Shown here one piece after another: positions 51,931 through 64,000 of a DNA stretch of 64,000 bases (position 1 is the first letter of the stretch; each line of letters opens with the position of its first letter). This DNA is from Anoplolepis gracilipes (lineage: Eukaryota > Arthropoda > Insecta > Hymenoptera > Formicidae). Where the stretch lies: NCBI RefSeq assembly GCF_047496725.1, contig NC_132972.1, forward strand, positions 5,944,001 through 6,008,000, in the 5' to 3' direction. The notes below the pieces were generated by a model. That model was not told where the DNA came from. It worked only from the letters and a program-made list of their open reading frames with translations, and ran no database searches. The translations under genes and the position numbers were made by a program.

Positions 51931-52514
51931 TCGATAACGAGGCGCTATCGCATGAAACAAGGGACTTATCTATCGCGCGACGCCCGATATTATTATTAAA
52001 GCGTTTTAATTACTTTTCGTTCTTGTTCTTCAGTCCAAGTAATTATTTGCGACTCGATATTTTAATTACATTAAAGTTTACGTATAAAGATATTAATAAG
52101 ACACATGATACTGTTATCGAGTCTTTATTTTGTCGTGTCACGTAATATCAATTGCAGAGATAAAGAAAATTGATTATTTATATATACAGTCATAATAAAA
52201 GAATTTGATTTTGTCGTTGTGAATTTTCTCTTTTTAGGAGAGCGTTTGTATAAAATATTAAATATATTTCACGTTTAACTTTCTCTTTAATTATGAAATA
52301 TTTTGTATATGTAAACACATCGAATAAATATAATTAACAAACTTTACATATATTTTTAAAGGTCACATATGGATCAATTTGACCTTTCGATATTTTAAAA
52401 AGAATATTTCTAATAGAATATCTCAAGACGTTAATCACTAAAAGAGTTTAAAATTTATTTTTTAACTTTTAATTTTTGTTATACATTTTCTACAAATGTC
52501 AAGGATATATATGT

Positions 52515-52518
<4 letters not shown>

Positions 52519-52566
<48 letters not shown>
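52519..52566. repeat. TA microsatellite
   Basis: Uninterrupted TA dinucleotide run. Comparable runs occur at about 6934-6977, 58106-58155 and 60918-60967. Confidence 0.9.
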
Positions 52567-52568
<2 letters not shown>

Positions 52569-53556
52569 TGTAGATTTTTAAGAACTTTGGGACAGCTAAA
52601 ATTGTAACAAGATATTATAATCCATATGTGACCAGGAACAAAGCAAAAAAAATATATGATCTACAAGGGTTAAAAATAAAATTCGAGTTACCAAATTGTA
52701 TTTGTAACTTGGCGTGTGTGTCAAATGCCTAAAGATGAAATTTACGCACTTTGTATCGGTACAATGATTGTGCTTTGACGATGACCAAGCAGGCGTTCTA
52801 TATTTTATTCGGAACAGGTTAAATTCCAAGAAATTTTTATATCTCTCGTTAACACTTTATTACTTTCTCCAATCATCTTCCGCGATTCCTCGTGTTGTAA
52901 TCTTTTTTATAGAGATAAAAAGAGTAGATATTAATTTTTTGTTACATCGAAAGGATTTTATAAAAGAAAATTTTCCAATTAATATTTTGCTATTTTATTT
53001 TTGCGAGTATCAGAGTTGTGTCATTCCACGAGATAATCTGATACTCTCAGCATTCTCGCGAAGGACGCGTTGAAAGATCGTATACACGTGAACATGATTT
53101 TTTCAAGCGTCAACAATTGCAGCCTTTCTTTTTGCGAATAAAAATATCACCATGTTTGATGTTTATCAAATCGAAGGAACGGCGCCTGATCGCATCTCAA
53201 GATAGATTAAAAGATAGAGTAAAAGTGACATTTGATTAGAAGTGAACTATGAGATTAGATCCATTGTATATTTAATAATATTGCAATTGTTGGATTAGCA
53301 ATATTACATGTCTTTCCTTGTTGTACATAATTATTGAACCATCATATATTTAACTTTTTGTGTGATAAAAAAAATCCAGCATTTTACCTTAATTTGATCG
53401 ATGTTTGATTGAAGACGACGAGCAGTTCGTATTTGTGAACCTCGAATGGCTCGAAAAGAATTTGTAGCTAACGGTTAAAACCGGTAACGCATCGGCGAAA
53501 ATCTCGAGCGAGACCCGAGATCCCAAGAGTGGCCGCGTGCTTCCGAGAATCACGGA

Positions 53557-53633
53557 TGAGTCACGCGACTGGTCGCGTGGGCGAGCGTTGCGAATGGGGT
53601 AGCCGGAACATATCGAACAAGATGCGTGACTCA
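53557..53633. promoter_or_regulatory. pair of AP-1 sites upstream of kayak
   Basis: TGAGTCA at 53557-53563 and TGACTCA at 53627-53633 lie 70 bp apart in opposite orientation within a GC-rich patch about 2 kb upstream of the distal kayak exon. Enhancer role is inferred. Confidence 0.4.
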
Positions 53634-53907
53634 CCGATCTGATATGTCGAATATTCGTGCTCGTAACCTGCTAGGCTAGACCAAGGGTGACCAACCTGTT
53701 TGCGAACGACCGCGAACGCTAACACCCTCTAGAATGAGATAACCGTAGACATAGGGACAGTATAGATTTATTCTTAAGCGAACTAGATATACATATAACG
53801 ATGTAACGAAAGAGATGGTAATACATTTGTTATTCCCTTTTACGAAAAGTAGGAAAAGTAAACATTTCACTACAAGGGGAACATTTTAACGAGACAGTGC
53901 AATACTG

Positions 53908-53982
53908 TGTCCACTAGTGTGTGAGAGAGAGAGAGAGAGAGAGAGAAATACATCAGTGTGTCTCACTCACACTAGTGGACCC
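53908..53982. repeat. hairpin with a GA-repeat arm
   Basis: GTCCACTAGTGTG and CACACTAGTGGAC are perfect inverted copies enclosing a GA run. It resembles the end of a small foldback repeat. A nearby segment (about 53680) reads CAAGGGTGACCAACCTG, similar to hAT ends, but I could not pair it convincingly. Confidence 0.55.
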
Positions 53983-54159
53983 TGGGTCTTGCTGGCAACT
54001 CCCAATTCCATTCGACATTCATTACATAGAAAAGGATAGCGATGAACTACTGTTATCCTCTTCGCTTATGACATAGATTGGATAATCTATGCTTTTCCTA
54101 CGTCTATGACTATAATTTACGAAAATTGCCAAATATATTATGACAGTCTTGCAAACAAA

Positions 54160-54522
54160 AAACTCTCGGATAGAGTCGCTCGCGAGTTGGTACCCCTCGT
54201 GACGTGACAAAACTAGACGACGATCCACGTATCAGGTGTCAGTATGAAATTGTCGGGTGGTTCAAATTTTCATCGAAAAAATCCTGTACTCTTTCGCGGT
54301 TAACGGACATCGAGTGTGTCGTGCGCGATGCAATAAACGATCGTCGTGTTCCGCGTGATTTATTCGCCCGACATATATCTCGCGAGTGTGGTAAACATCG
54401 GGAGTGTCGTGTGAAGTGGCGGATAATTATCGTATCGCTTTAATTCGATTCGTATCCGTAAGTGAAAAGACTATGGAAACGATGGAGCGAGCGCTGAAAT
54501 GGCAGCGGCGGTACATTGACCG
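54160..54522 (+). CDS. candidate first exon of a plus-strand gene continuing rightward (partial)
   Basis: A CpG-rich stretch leads to an ATG at 54473 opening METMERALKWQRRYIDR, then the strong donor GACCG|GTAAGT at 54523 (phase 2). Another good donor (TCC|GTAAGT) lies at 54457 in the presumed 5' UTR. The coding part is 54473-54522. No homology was recognised and no downstream exon is visible in the window, so this rests on the island, the ATG context and the donor. Confidence 0.35.
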
Positions 54523-54844
54523 GTAAGTGAAGCCGCATCGCGCTAATTGACCTGTTTTTTTTTTTGTATGATTGTAATTAGCCACGATTGTAATTAACCC
54601 GATCAATGCATTGTGAGTGTGATACGATACGATGTGATCACGTCAGTGATAGAGAACCCATTAGCGACGCAATGGGGGGAGGAGGGGGGGGGGAGAAATC
54701 AAAGTATCGTCCATTAGAAAAGGAGAGCAATCTTTGTCAAGCAGCTTTCTTTTTCATTCGTGTGGATAAGAAGAAAAACATGACAGACAAGAATATAGTG
54801 ACATAGAAATAGGTATGTGAGGTATAAATCACAAATTATATATG

Positions 54845-54878
<34 letters not shown>

Positions 54879-56775
54879 ATTATTATAATATTCTAAATTA
54901 TATGTAATATATGTTATATAATTTAAACATATATAATATATCATAAAAATTAGGAATCAAAGAGAAAATAATTTTTTAAGTACATCTCAATTTTCTTTAT
55001 AATTTGTAATTATTTATAACTGTAATTTATAACTTCTAACACGATTAAAAATTTTATGAATTGCGTTTTTTATGCAATTCTAAATAATATTGATAAAACA
55101 ATTTTATGTCACAATTGTAGTGTCAAAATGTATAAAAATTGAGAAATGTTTTTAAATCACAGAAATTAAAATTTGACAATTTAATTTAATTGCTTATCGT
55201 AATCCAGATGTATTTTCTAACATGATTTTAAAACATAATCAATTGAAAAATCTATCCGACTCTCGAAATAATTAACACACACATATACGTTAATCTTGTT
55301 TGGTAATTCAAGTATGTAAACAGTACGTAATAGCTACTTCGATAATAATCGCAAATGCGCACAAGCTTCCTATAGAAATGTTCGTAGTTGTATCTTTCGA
55401 TACTATAGATATCACCTAAAAACATTAAAGTAGAGAAAACGGTAGGTCGAGGAAAACGTGTAGCACATGGACTGGTAACCTACTCAAGGTCTCATGCAAT
55501 TCTGGAAAACATCTATCGACAACTTTTAAAATAACTATTTTTACGATAGAAAAAAAAAGAGTACTTTTTTCATTGATATACTCGCTTTTTTCAATATAAA
55601 TCTTTTATTTTTTTTTTTTTTTAAATAAAATATTTCTAACATACAATCTCTCATGAATCGTTATCTTGTCAGTTTTATTATTTGTACAAGTATAAATGTT
55701 TTTTTTCCCTCGGAGGAAGGTTCTTCTAAAGTTATTACCTTGGAAGATTTCCAAGTATCTTTGTAAACTGTTAAAACATTAATATCGAACGTTTTTTACA
55801 TAAATTTCTTTTCCTTTAACTCGTCAAATATGTGCTCGAAGATCAGCAAAATCGCATGGCACAAGTTAGCTAAAATTAAGGTCACCTAAGCAAGCAGTGG
55901 CGGGCCATTATATAGTAAAGATACATCTCGTTACGGGCGCGTAATGAAGCTCATGAGGCTCTGACATTCACCCGCTTAGCTTCGCACCATGATGAAATTC
56001 GAATAGACAGGCAGCCGTCATCCTTGAGCTAGCTTCTGCTTGCAACCAAGGTCGTCTCGTCTTAAGCTGCTCGCGGTATCACATCTCAAACGCTGGCCGA
56101 TTGGAAAAAACAGAAGACGCTACGGAATGTCATTGCCGTTTAGTACATATTGTACATATGTATGTATGTACCTAGGATACACACGCGTATATGCGTATCG
56201 CGTCTCGTACGCGGTCTCGCGAAACATATGCAAGAACCCGTCGAGGAGTCAGCTGCAAAAATAGAGAGCGCGAACGGACACCACTTGCGAAACATACATG
56301 GTAATGTGCAAATTTCAGTGGGAAACTCTTTGTGCATCCAAGTGTACGCTGCGTTCACCTGCGCACTCACGTTGAAATCGCACTATCGCGATCGAATCTA
56401 ATTGTATATAAGCTAGTATAAAAACTTCCATTCTCCGCATGTCGAAAAGTCACAATAATTCTAAATTAAAATACAATATACTCGCTTCGAATATAATTCT
56501 CGAAATATTATTTATAATTTCTCTTAGAATTTCTTATATTTCAATAAAACAGAACATAGTAAGTGAGTAAAAAGTCAACGATATATTTTTAGAATTTTTG
56601 TTTTCATTGTTCTCAATAATAATAAAGAAAAAGAGAATTTTTTATTATATGTATAATAATTATTATTTATATTAATAGAAAAAATAACATAAAAACAATA
56701 ACTCGCATTTTATCAATCGTTATTTTTATTGTGTTTATTATTATCATAAATTTTCGCGTGTCTTAAAATAAAAGT
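54523..56775. other. AT-rich region, no gene seen
   Basis: Contains a G-run near 54675, a TA run near 54850 and a moderately GC-rich patch at 55.85-56.4 kb. If the 54-kb exon is real this is its intron. Confidence 0.5.
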
Positions 56776-57155
56776 TTGAAGTCGACTAGTTATATATATA
56801 TATATATATATTTTTATTTACTCTTCAAGCATACAAGCCAGGAAGGAGACTTGATTTACTTAAAAGACATACTACTCATCCATACTTACATTTCTTTACA
56901 AACAAATATCACATACCTCCTACCTCTATCCAAACAATAAATAATTAAATAATTAGCTAGCTAGATATATAAATAAATAATCTAATTTAATCGCATTCAT
57001 AGAGCAATCACAGTCTCACTCACAATTCTCCTTGTCCTTTTCTCTTTCTTAATTCTTTTTTTTTCCATACCTTTTTTAATATTTTATCTTTCTTCCCATC
57101 AAATTCATCACTAAATATTCTTGCTATTCTATCATCACTATCTTGAAGTCGACTA
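56776..57155 (-). mobile_element. 5'-truncated non-LTR retrotransposon with target-site duplication
   Basis: The body 56789-57142 lies between direct repeats TTGAAGTCGACTA (56776-56788 and 57143-57155). Read on the minus strand it starts with about 39 open codons (DSDDRIARIFSDEFDGKKDK to GQGEL, then stop), followed by a 3' UTR and a TA-rich tail ending at the second repeat. This is the layout of a target-primed insertion that kept only the end of its ORF. The clade was not determined. Confidence 0.75.
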
Positions 57156-58094
57156 ATTAAAATAATAAAAGTTAGTCTCTATGTTCACGAATCGCTAATC
57201 ACTTTCGATTCAGATATAAAGAACTCTATATGAAAATGTTTTTTTAGCGACAACCTCGCGTCGTCGGTGGTATAATGCACACAGATACTCTTGGTGTTAT
57301 CTTATCGACATTTGATTTGGATGAAAGTGTTCGCTTATACATACACAGACACATACAAACTGTACCTAATAATAACGAAACGCATGACAAAGCGAAATAT
57401 AAATCACTGTCTTTTTCTTCTCATTAATACACTTGATGATATAAATTTAATTATCTATGTCTATAGTGTGTATACATATTACAAAAAAACGATTTTTTGA
57501 TAAATAATTAATTTAATTCAAATATTTATTAATTATTAATTATTTAATTGTTAATTGTCGCAATTTTGAGTGTCTACATTTGTGAAATATATACAAATTA
57601 AATTAAATATCTAAATGATTAAATACAAAAAGATATTGCTTCTCGATAAAAAGTTTAATCAACCACGCAATATATGTATGTATATAATACCGTGGTAAAA
57701 TAATGTGGTATTGTTTACGTGATAAATATTGCTGGTTGCTAGTCTTTGTTTCACAAAGTCACGTGCGTGTTTATCTCTTGATGCGCACGATCGATCTTCA
57801 CGATTCTATTGGATGGAACTTGTCATTTTTTGTTCTACTGTTTACGTCAATCGAGTCACGTGCCTGCTGATTTTGCAATATTTTCTCGGACAAAGAAGGA
57901 AGTAGGGCGATATATGCGAAGTGTCGTACTCTCGAACGGACTCTGCTCTCGCAGCTGCGAGAGCTAACTGCAACTTACACGGAAATTACGCGAAATGTGA
58001 CTCAAGCAATGCGCTCCGTGCCTCCGAAAACACGCACGTGCGTGTTCGGTTCATTGTGCGGTGAACACACTAGATAAAGTGAACCGGATAATAT

Positions 58095-58158
<64 letters not shown>

Positions 58159-59941
58159 GAGTATTTATTATTAAATTTTATTTAATATAATAATTGTGTT
58201 GTATAATTGTATAATAGAAAAAAATTAAAAGTTTTCAGATGTAATAATATCGGAATAAAAAAATAAATTTTCAAAATTTTTACGATTTTTTCCCTTAAGA
58301 AAAAAATTGAGAGTGCATTCTCTTTTAAGAATTAAAAAAATTAAGTTGTGTTACTTGCGTAACAAAATGAAAAAATATATGAAGAAATTAAAATCACATG
58401 TTATATCATACATTATATCATATCATATATTAAGCTAAGTAAATGTTTAAATGTATTATTTACACATAAGATATTTTTAGCATCATGTTCAAAAAAAGAT
58501 GAAAATTCGAAAACTTTATCATATATATTACAGTAGCAAGAACGAAAAATTGCATCAGACAGCGTAATATTATCGTTCGTAAACAGTTAAAAAGAAAAAG
58601 AGCTGGCATCTCATTTCAAATTCTGCAAATTCTACGTATCCATGTAACAGTGATGAGCGAATTCAGTTTAATACGTTTATCGCTATATATGTTTTATTAT
58701 CAGCCTGTGACAAAGTCGCAATTTCTCGCACAGAGATAGGAATATTAATATTGTCGGCAAGTATTTTACATACAATGGGCCTCTATTGTTGGATTAGGCC
58801 CTGGGCCACACAAAGAGCCGCGGTTCCATTGTTTTCTCAGGCTCGTCTTTTCTGAATAATAAAACAGCCCTACGAAATTTTGAATGTGTCATGTAAAATT
58901 TATTAATTCTGTGATGGAGCGTGGCACTTGCATTCATGGAGATGTGTATTTGATTCACAAGAAAGTTTTGATATTTTATATGCAAAAAAAATGTTACCTC
59001 ACTTTTATCATAATTAAATAATTATCGAGTATTATTATAAAAATCAAATTTACATAATATTATATACCAATTGTAAGTTTAGTACAAGGTTTCCTTTAAA
59101 AAATTAAGAATTTATAATAATATTAAAGTATTATATATAATCATTTGAAAATGGTTATAAAATTTAAAAGAATTGTAAAGTTATATTTTGCAAAGAAGGA
59201 AAGGATTTACATTCGCATCTTATAATAAACGATCATTTTTACTTTAAAATCATTTCAACTTTAGTTAATCGAGAAAAACCTTGAAAAATCTACATTCCTA
59301 CATTCACTTTCAAAGGAAGTATTTTCCCAGGTACAAACAATGTCTTTGTTCTCTTTTTCCGTCGACCACTCGACAGTTCCATTGTCTTCCGTCTGCAACC
59401 TTGATGACAACTTGTTACAAACGGGGACAATATCGAGATTCGTTTTCCATTTATTTACATAGTAGCAAAAAAGTTTGATTATTGAGAAGCATATGGAAAT
59501 AAGGTGCAGCTGTTTGATATTAATATTTACATATATTGTTAAAATGATTAACAGCTTTCGCGATATGGTAAACATGGGTGGTAATAAAAAAAAAAAAAAA
59601 AAAAAAAAAAATGAGTTTTGATTTTTTATTCTGATTGTGAAAAATAAGATAATTTATCAAATGTAATATGTAGGTTTTGAATAACGTTTATAAAGTATAA
59701 GATTTTATATTATTAAATTACGCATATATAATTTTTTTTAGTTATTTTTCCTCATACATATTCCAATATGTACTAATAGATTCTGTGTACTAATATAGAT
59801 TTTTTAATCGACATACTATATTAATTTTAGTTTATTGAAAGTGGGACCTACAAATTCCACAAATTGTAACTCTGAGTATATATCTTTAGCAACATTTTTT
59901 AAAATTATTTGAGAAAGAGAATAAAAAGAGAAGAAGAAGGA

Positions 59942-59989
<48 letters not shown>

Positions 59990-60698
59990 TAAATATATAC
60001 GAGTATATTTTAAAATATATATGCTTATATAAATAAATATATTTTAAATTGTGAAATGTATATAATTTCTTACTGGATGTTTTATTACTTTTACAACTTT
60101 TTCTCTTTAAATTTGTTTTTAATCTGAAAAAATAAATTGCATCAATGAACTAAATATATTAGAATCGTAATCACTCACGTAATTATCAAGGATGAGTAAG
60201 ATTTGTTCATACGTGATGAGATAAAGCACGATCTATCATGTTTTCCATCGTACTGTCTTCTTTTCTGACAACTGAGAACTATCGTCACAGATGAGCAGAT
60301 AAACACATCCTTTTGAACGCAAATCAAACGCGTCTTATGATAGTAGAAAAATCCATGATGCAAAGGTAATCCGATATATTCTTGTACATGAACACTAATC
60401 ATCATAAGACTTAAGAATAGTAGCAACCTTGGACTAATTAGAATGATTTGAACCATTCGGGTCAACAAAAGACTTGTTACTAACATGATCGTTAATTCCA
60501 ATTTTTCGAAATGTTAAATATAATATCACATTTATTTAATTAAAAATATTATATGCTTATCAAATTGGTTCATTAAGTCCACAATCTTGTATTTTGCATC
60601 AAATATTAGTTTTGCATAGAGATTTTGTATCAAAAATAACTTTTAATAATACATTAGTTTTTTTCGTAATAATATACACATAGTCATAAAATAGTATA
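57156..60698. other. AT-rich region with a GC-rich patch at 57.7-58.07 kb
   Basis: The patch holds an AP-1 site (57998-58004) and an 18-bp perfect palindrome (58029-58046). A TA run lies at 58106-58155, a poly-A run at 59586-59611 and a GA run at 59947-59985. A minus-strand frame at 58794-58985 has no recognised domain. Confidence 0.5.
59947..59985. repeat. GA microsatellite
   Basis: Uninterrupted AG dinucleotide run in a purine-rich stretch. Confidence 0.9.
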
Positions 60699-60912
60699 CA
60701 TGGAGAAAATTTTATATTAAAAACTACTGTGGTATGTAATAACTGTGGACCATTAAGAATCATTCTAAAATAAAGTGCTATGTAAAATTATAAAAATGAC
60801 ATCAATTTACGCAATTTTTATAATTTTATATAGCACTTTAACTTAGAGTGATTTCTAATGGTCCACAGTTAATACATACCATAGTAATTTTTAATTTAAA
60901 ATTTTCTCCGTG
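60699..60912. mobile_element. palindromic TA-flanked MITE, 214 bp
   Basis: The left end CATGGAGAAAATTTTATATT and right end AAATTTTCTCCGTG are inverted copies. Pairing continues through ACTGTGGTATGTAATAACTG and GTGCTATGTAAAATTATAAAA to a central loop of about 27 nt. It is flanked by TA on both sides, as made by Tc1/mariner transposases. A TA microsatellite abuts its right end (60918-60967). Confidence 0.85.
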
Positions 60913-60915
60913 TAC

Positions 60916-60967
<52 letters not shown>

Positions 60968-60973
<6 letters not shown>

Positions 60974-61569
60974 AGGTTATTTAATAAAAATTTTATAATA
61001 GATTTAAAAAATACAAAATTGTGAATCAAGCCAAATTAACAATTTAGATATAGAATTTCCAATAAAGAAACTAGCATTTATTTTTGAACAAGAATTATTT
61101 AAGACGTTCAAATTCAAATTGATTCGTTTATCACAAGTTGATAACTAAATTCTGATGATTAATGCAGAATATGGAAATAATTACCAACTGCAAATACTAA
61201 TAACTTTACCGATATTTTACTTTATGTTTCGCATCAATTTATGGTTTATTATCATGACAATGTGTATATGTTTTTTGTTTCTTTCTCTCATTAAAATATA
61301 AATTATATTTACTATTATTTAACATCATCTATAGTTAACTAGTTTTATCCGCTACTATTTTCAACAAAAATCTTTTATCATTTCTTTCATCAGTAATGTA
61401 TGCGTAAATAAAGTATGTATATGTGTTTAATTATATTACATATATTTAATTATAAATGACAGCATATAAACACACATAAAATAATTTTTCATATTAACTA
61501 TAAATAACTAATATTGGTCATTATATTTATTTAAAATCCGCACAATATTATACACCCTCTAGTATTATT
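60968..61569. other. AT-rich spacer, no gene seen
   Basis: Plain AT-rich sequence between the MITE and the CpG-rich island. Confidence 0.6.
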
Positions 61570-62282
61570 TACGTCTTTCGTTTTCTTTACAGTTTTATCG
61601 ACTCGTCCATTATTCGTTTCTGTCACTATGGCCAGATGTCGGGAGCGTTGCAGGTGGGCCGCTCGTCAACAATCGATGATGGTTCGTGCCGCGCGAGTCG
61701 CGAGTGGTCGCGAGGCGTCCCGTATAATCGCATTTTAACCGGTGCGTAAACGCGTTTCGGTTTCCGCTGAATTGTGTGCGTCGCGTAGTGTCGTGATCGT
61801 TTTGTTCCATGATATTTCAATCGTGCGCTACGAGTGGCGAGGCGAATTATCGAGCCGTAAAATCGTGAGAAATTTCGCCACACGCGGCGCGTTCCTGTCA
61901 CTTTTCGCCGCCGTCCCCGTCCCCCCCTCCCCCTTCCTTCCCACCCCTTTTCCGCCCGTTCTCCCTCATTATTCGCGTCGTGCGGTGTTTCGTCGTGTGT
62001 ATAACCGGCTCTATGCAACCGTGTCGTGATCTTACCGCGTGATCATCGCGGGTTTTCGTTACGTCCTCGGAGGACAAAATCCTCGTCGACGTTCATCATA
62101 TCCGCGACCCTCTGGAAAGGCTCCGTCATCAGGGTGTTCGCCGAAAGGCGCTGAAGCTCCCTCGGAGGAGGAGGAAGGGGAGAAGAAGGAGGTGGTGGAG
62201 GTGGCTCGACATCGTCAAGAGGGCTCGAGAGGGCGACCAACAGAGGATACGGCTAACCAGGCATGGCAGACCACAGCAAAAT
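61570..62282 (+). CDS. candidate CpG-island first exon of a plus-strand gene continuing beyond the window (partial)
   Basis: A strongly GC/CpG-rich stretch ends in ATG at 62263 with good context (GGCATGG), coding MADHSK before the donor AAAAT|GTGAGC at 62283 (phase 2). The same stretch is open in other frames, including a minus-strand proline-rich frame at 62043-62253 (MTEPFQRVADMMNVDEDF) behind a possible acceptor, so strand and coding part are not certain. No protein family was recognised. Confidence 0.35.
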
Positions 62283-64000
62283 GTGAGCATGTCTTTATCT
62301 TCACTCTTTTTTGCGTTTTTTGCTAAGCTTTGCGAGAGGCAAAACGTTGCTCCGAAAAAAATATGCTAATATATGCGATTTGAATTGAATCGAAAACTTA
62401 TGCTCGCGGTATCGACTTAGATCTCCTCTTGATTGATGCTAATGGTCGATGACAGCACCCACGCATGTATTAACGTCGGTTTCGACGCATTAACCATAGT
62501 TTAAATTAACCTGTAGGTCAGCTTGAAATATTAGAAATAGTCTCCTGATATTTCCTTTTATATTAAAATTTTCATGTAACCGATTATAACCTTCGTATTA
62601 TATTATATTTTTCTTTTTTTTAATCGAACGTGCTATTGACACTATGAAATAAAAAATCTATTTTTTAAATTAATTTTCTTTGCTAAAGTAAATTTTTTTA
62701 TAAGCGTTATTAGTACGCTGAATATTTTTTTAACAAAAAAAATTTCTTGTAATCGACATATGTATGGGAATTTGAAACACCAATGTCGTTTAATGAGAAA
62801 ATATAAGACTATCTTAAAAATTAATTGAGATTCTTCTCTTATCTTTATTTAATTTTAGCTAAAGAAAAGACGAGAATTCTCTTAAATATTGATTAAACTT
62901 AACCGACATTGGTGAAATAGATCGTAAAATGAGCTTCCAAATTCATAATGTTCCTTTGGGACGTACGTTATTATCCTTGACAACGAAGAAATGTCAGGGC
63001 GATGTGGGAATAATATATTAAAGTTAAGTTTGCCATTTTTACAAGAGACTTAGTTTTTTTACCATTATTTTTAATGCTTTTAATTTAATTTATCCATGAT
63101 CACAGGGAAACGGATATATATATTCCGAATCGTTTGGATCTTTTATATGATACGTACTGATGTTATCAAATTAATTTCGAGGAGTGAAATATTTTCTATC
63201 ATGTCGAAACTTGACACTTTGCTTCGATAGCAAAATTAATCCGTCATCCGATTAAAGAATTGATTGACTATGTAATTATATGATTTCACAGATGTGTAAA
63301 TGTTCCATAGATGTGAAATTTCATTGAAATTTTATTTGACATTTTACTATATCTCAAATAATAACGCAATTCGAGAAAAAAATTGTTTGAACGAAACAAC
63401 TTATTAATCGATAATTCTACAGAGTAATTCTACAGAGATATAAATAACGACATATATAAAATATGCAGTTAATGGCATATGGAATTAATAAAAGTATAAA
63501 ATATGCAGCTAACAGTCTACAGCGTTAACAACATCCGTATATCGTCATTTTTATGTTCGGAACACGCGTATATTAATCAATATTATGATTGTATTAACTA
63601 GTGATAATTTATTTTTAACCACTACATGTGTATGATATAACGCAACACTCTGTTTACAGAATTATTTCTAGCTAATAAGTTTTCTACTTAATAAAAATTA
63701 ATAACAATTATTAAATGAGAGGTTCTATCGCGATACTTTATATTTTATCTGCAATGTCAAATATTATAATGAAAATGCATAAGTCAATCAAGCATCAGTA
63801 AAAATGAAAGTAATGTCAAGTAATATTAATAACATTCTACGAACATTTAGTTGAGTAAATTTTATAGGAATATTTCGAGTTAATTAAATTGTTATTTCGA
63901 ATTTATCGTTTATTAGAGAGACAAAATTAAAAAAAATAAACTTTAATTAATTTTAATTAATGTTATAGAATGGTTTGATATAAAAATATAATATATAAAA
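62283..64000. other. AT-rich region to the window end, probably intron
   Basis: No exon, RNA gene or repeat could be supported. If the 62-kb exon is real, this is the start of its first intron. Confidence 0.5.

Larger units (their letters stand above)
51931..54159. other. region upstream of kayak
   Basis: AT-rich at 52.0-53.3 kb with a long TA run (52519-52566), then a GC-rich patch at 53.4-53.7 kb holding two AP-1 sites, then a hairpin at 53908-53982. No gene seen. Confidence 0.5.

Noticed and set aside
58794..58985. 63-codon minus-strand frame near GGGCC-rich sequence, considered as a transposase fragment
   Set aside because: No catalytic motif, no paired terminal repeats and no target-site duplication could be found.

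Overview
The window is nuclear DNA of an insect. It is AT-rich, with many short introns and many simple repeats. It carries conserved animal genes, including the insect Fos gene kayak and the SEC14L1-type gene retm. The style (AT-rich background, small CpG-rich islands, Tc1/mariner- and hAT-like MITEs) suggests a hymenopteran such as an ant, but that is inference. No bacterial, viral or organellar genome features were seen.

Left third, 0-20.4 kb, gene-dense: (1) UBXN6 (VCP/p97 cofactor), minus strand, complete in five exons. (2) A small single-pass membrane protein, minus strand, whose stop lies only about 55 bp upstream of the UBXN6 start. (3) retm/SEC14L1 (PRELI, CRAL-TRIO and GOLD domains), plus strand, 15 coding exons, complete. 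(4) TAX1BP3/TIP-1, a single PDZ domain, minus strand, three exons. (5) GFM2, mitochondrial elongation factor G2 used in ribosome recycling, plus strand, four exons, one intron of GC-AG type. (6) The two common 3' exons of kayak (Fos bZIP), minus strand, 19.2-20.4 kb.

Middle, 20.4-52 kb: mostly the long 5' region of kayak. Two alternative first coding exons, both ending in phase 0, sit at 42.9-43.1 kb and 51.4-51.5 kb. Each lies just downstream of a CpG-rich promoter with a perfect CRE palindrome (TGACGTCA) and an inverted CCAAT box. Five perfect CREs and several AP-1 sites lie between 31 and 54 kb, which suggests stress/MAPK control and Fos autoregulation. The rest is AT-rich sequence with GC-rich islands and non-autonomous transposons: a 725-bp Tc1-like palindrome, a large inverted duplication, an hAT MITE and a mariner-like element.

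Right end, 52-64 kb: two candidate plus-strand first coding exons (54.5 and 62.3 kb) that end in the same splice phase and may be alternative starts of a gene continuing beyond the window, a 5'-truncated non-LTR retrotransposon, a TA-flanked MITE and microsatellites.

No clearly new multi-gene system was found. The most interesting signals are the kayak alternative-promoter architecture, a foldback element lodged 21 bp from a retm splice acceptor, and a few short codon-biased frames in the kayak intron that no recognised gene explains.
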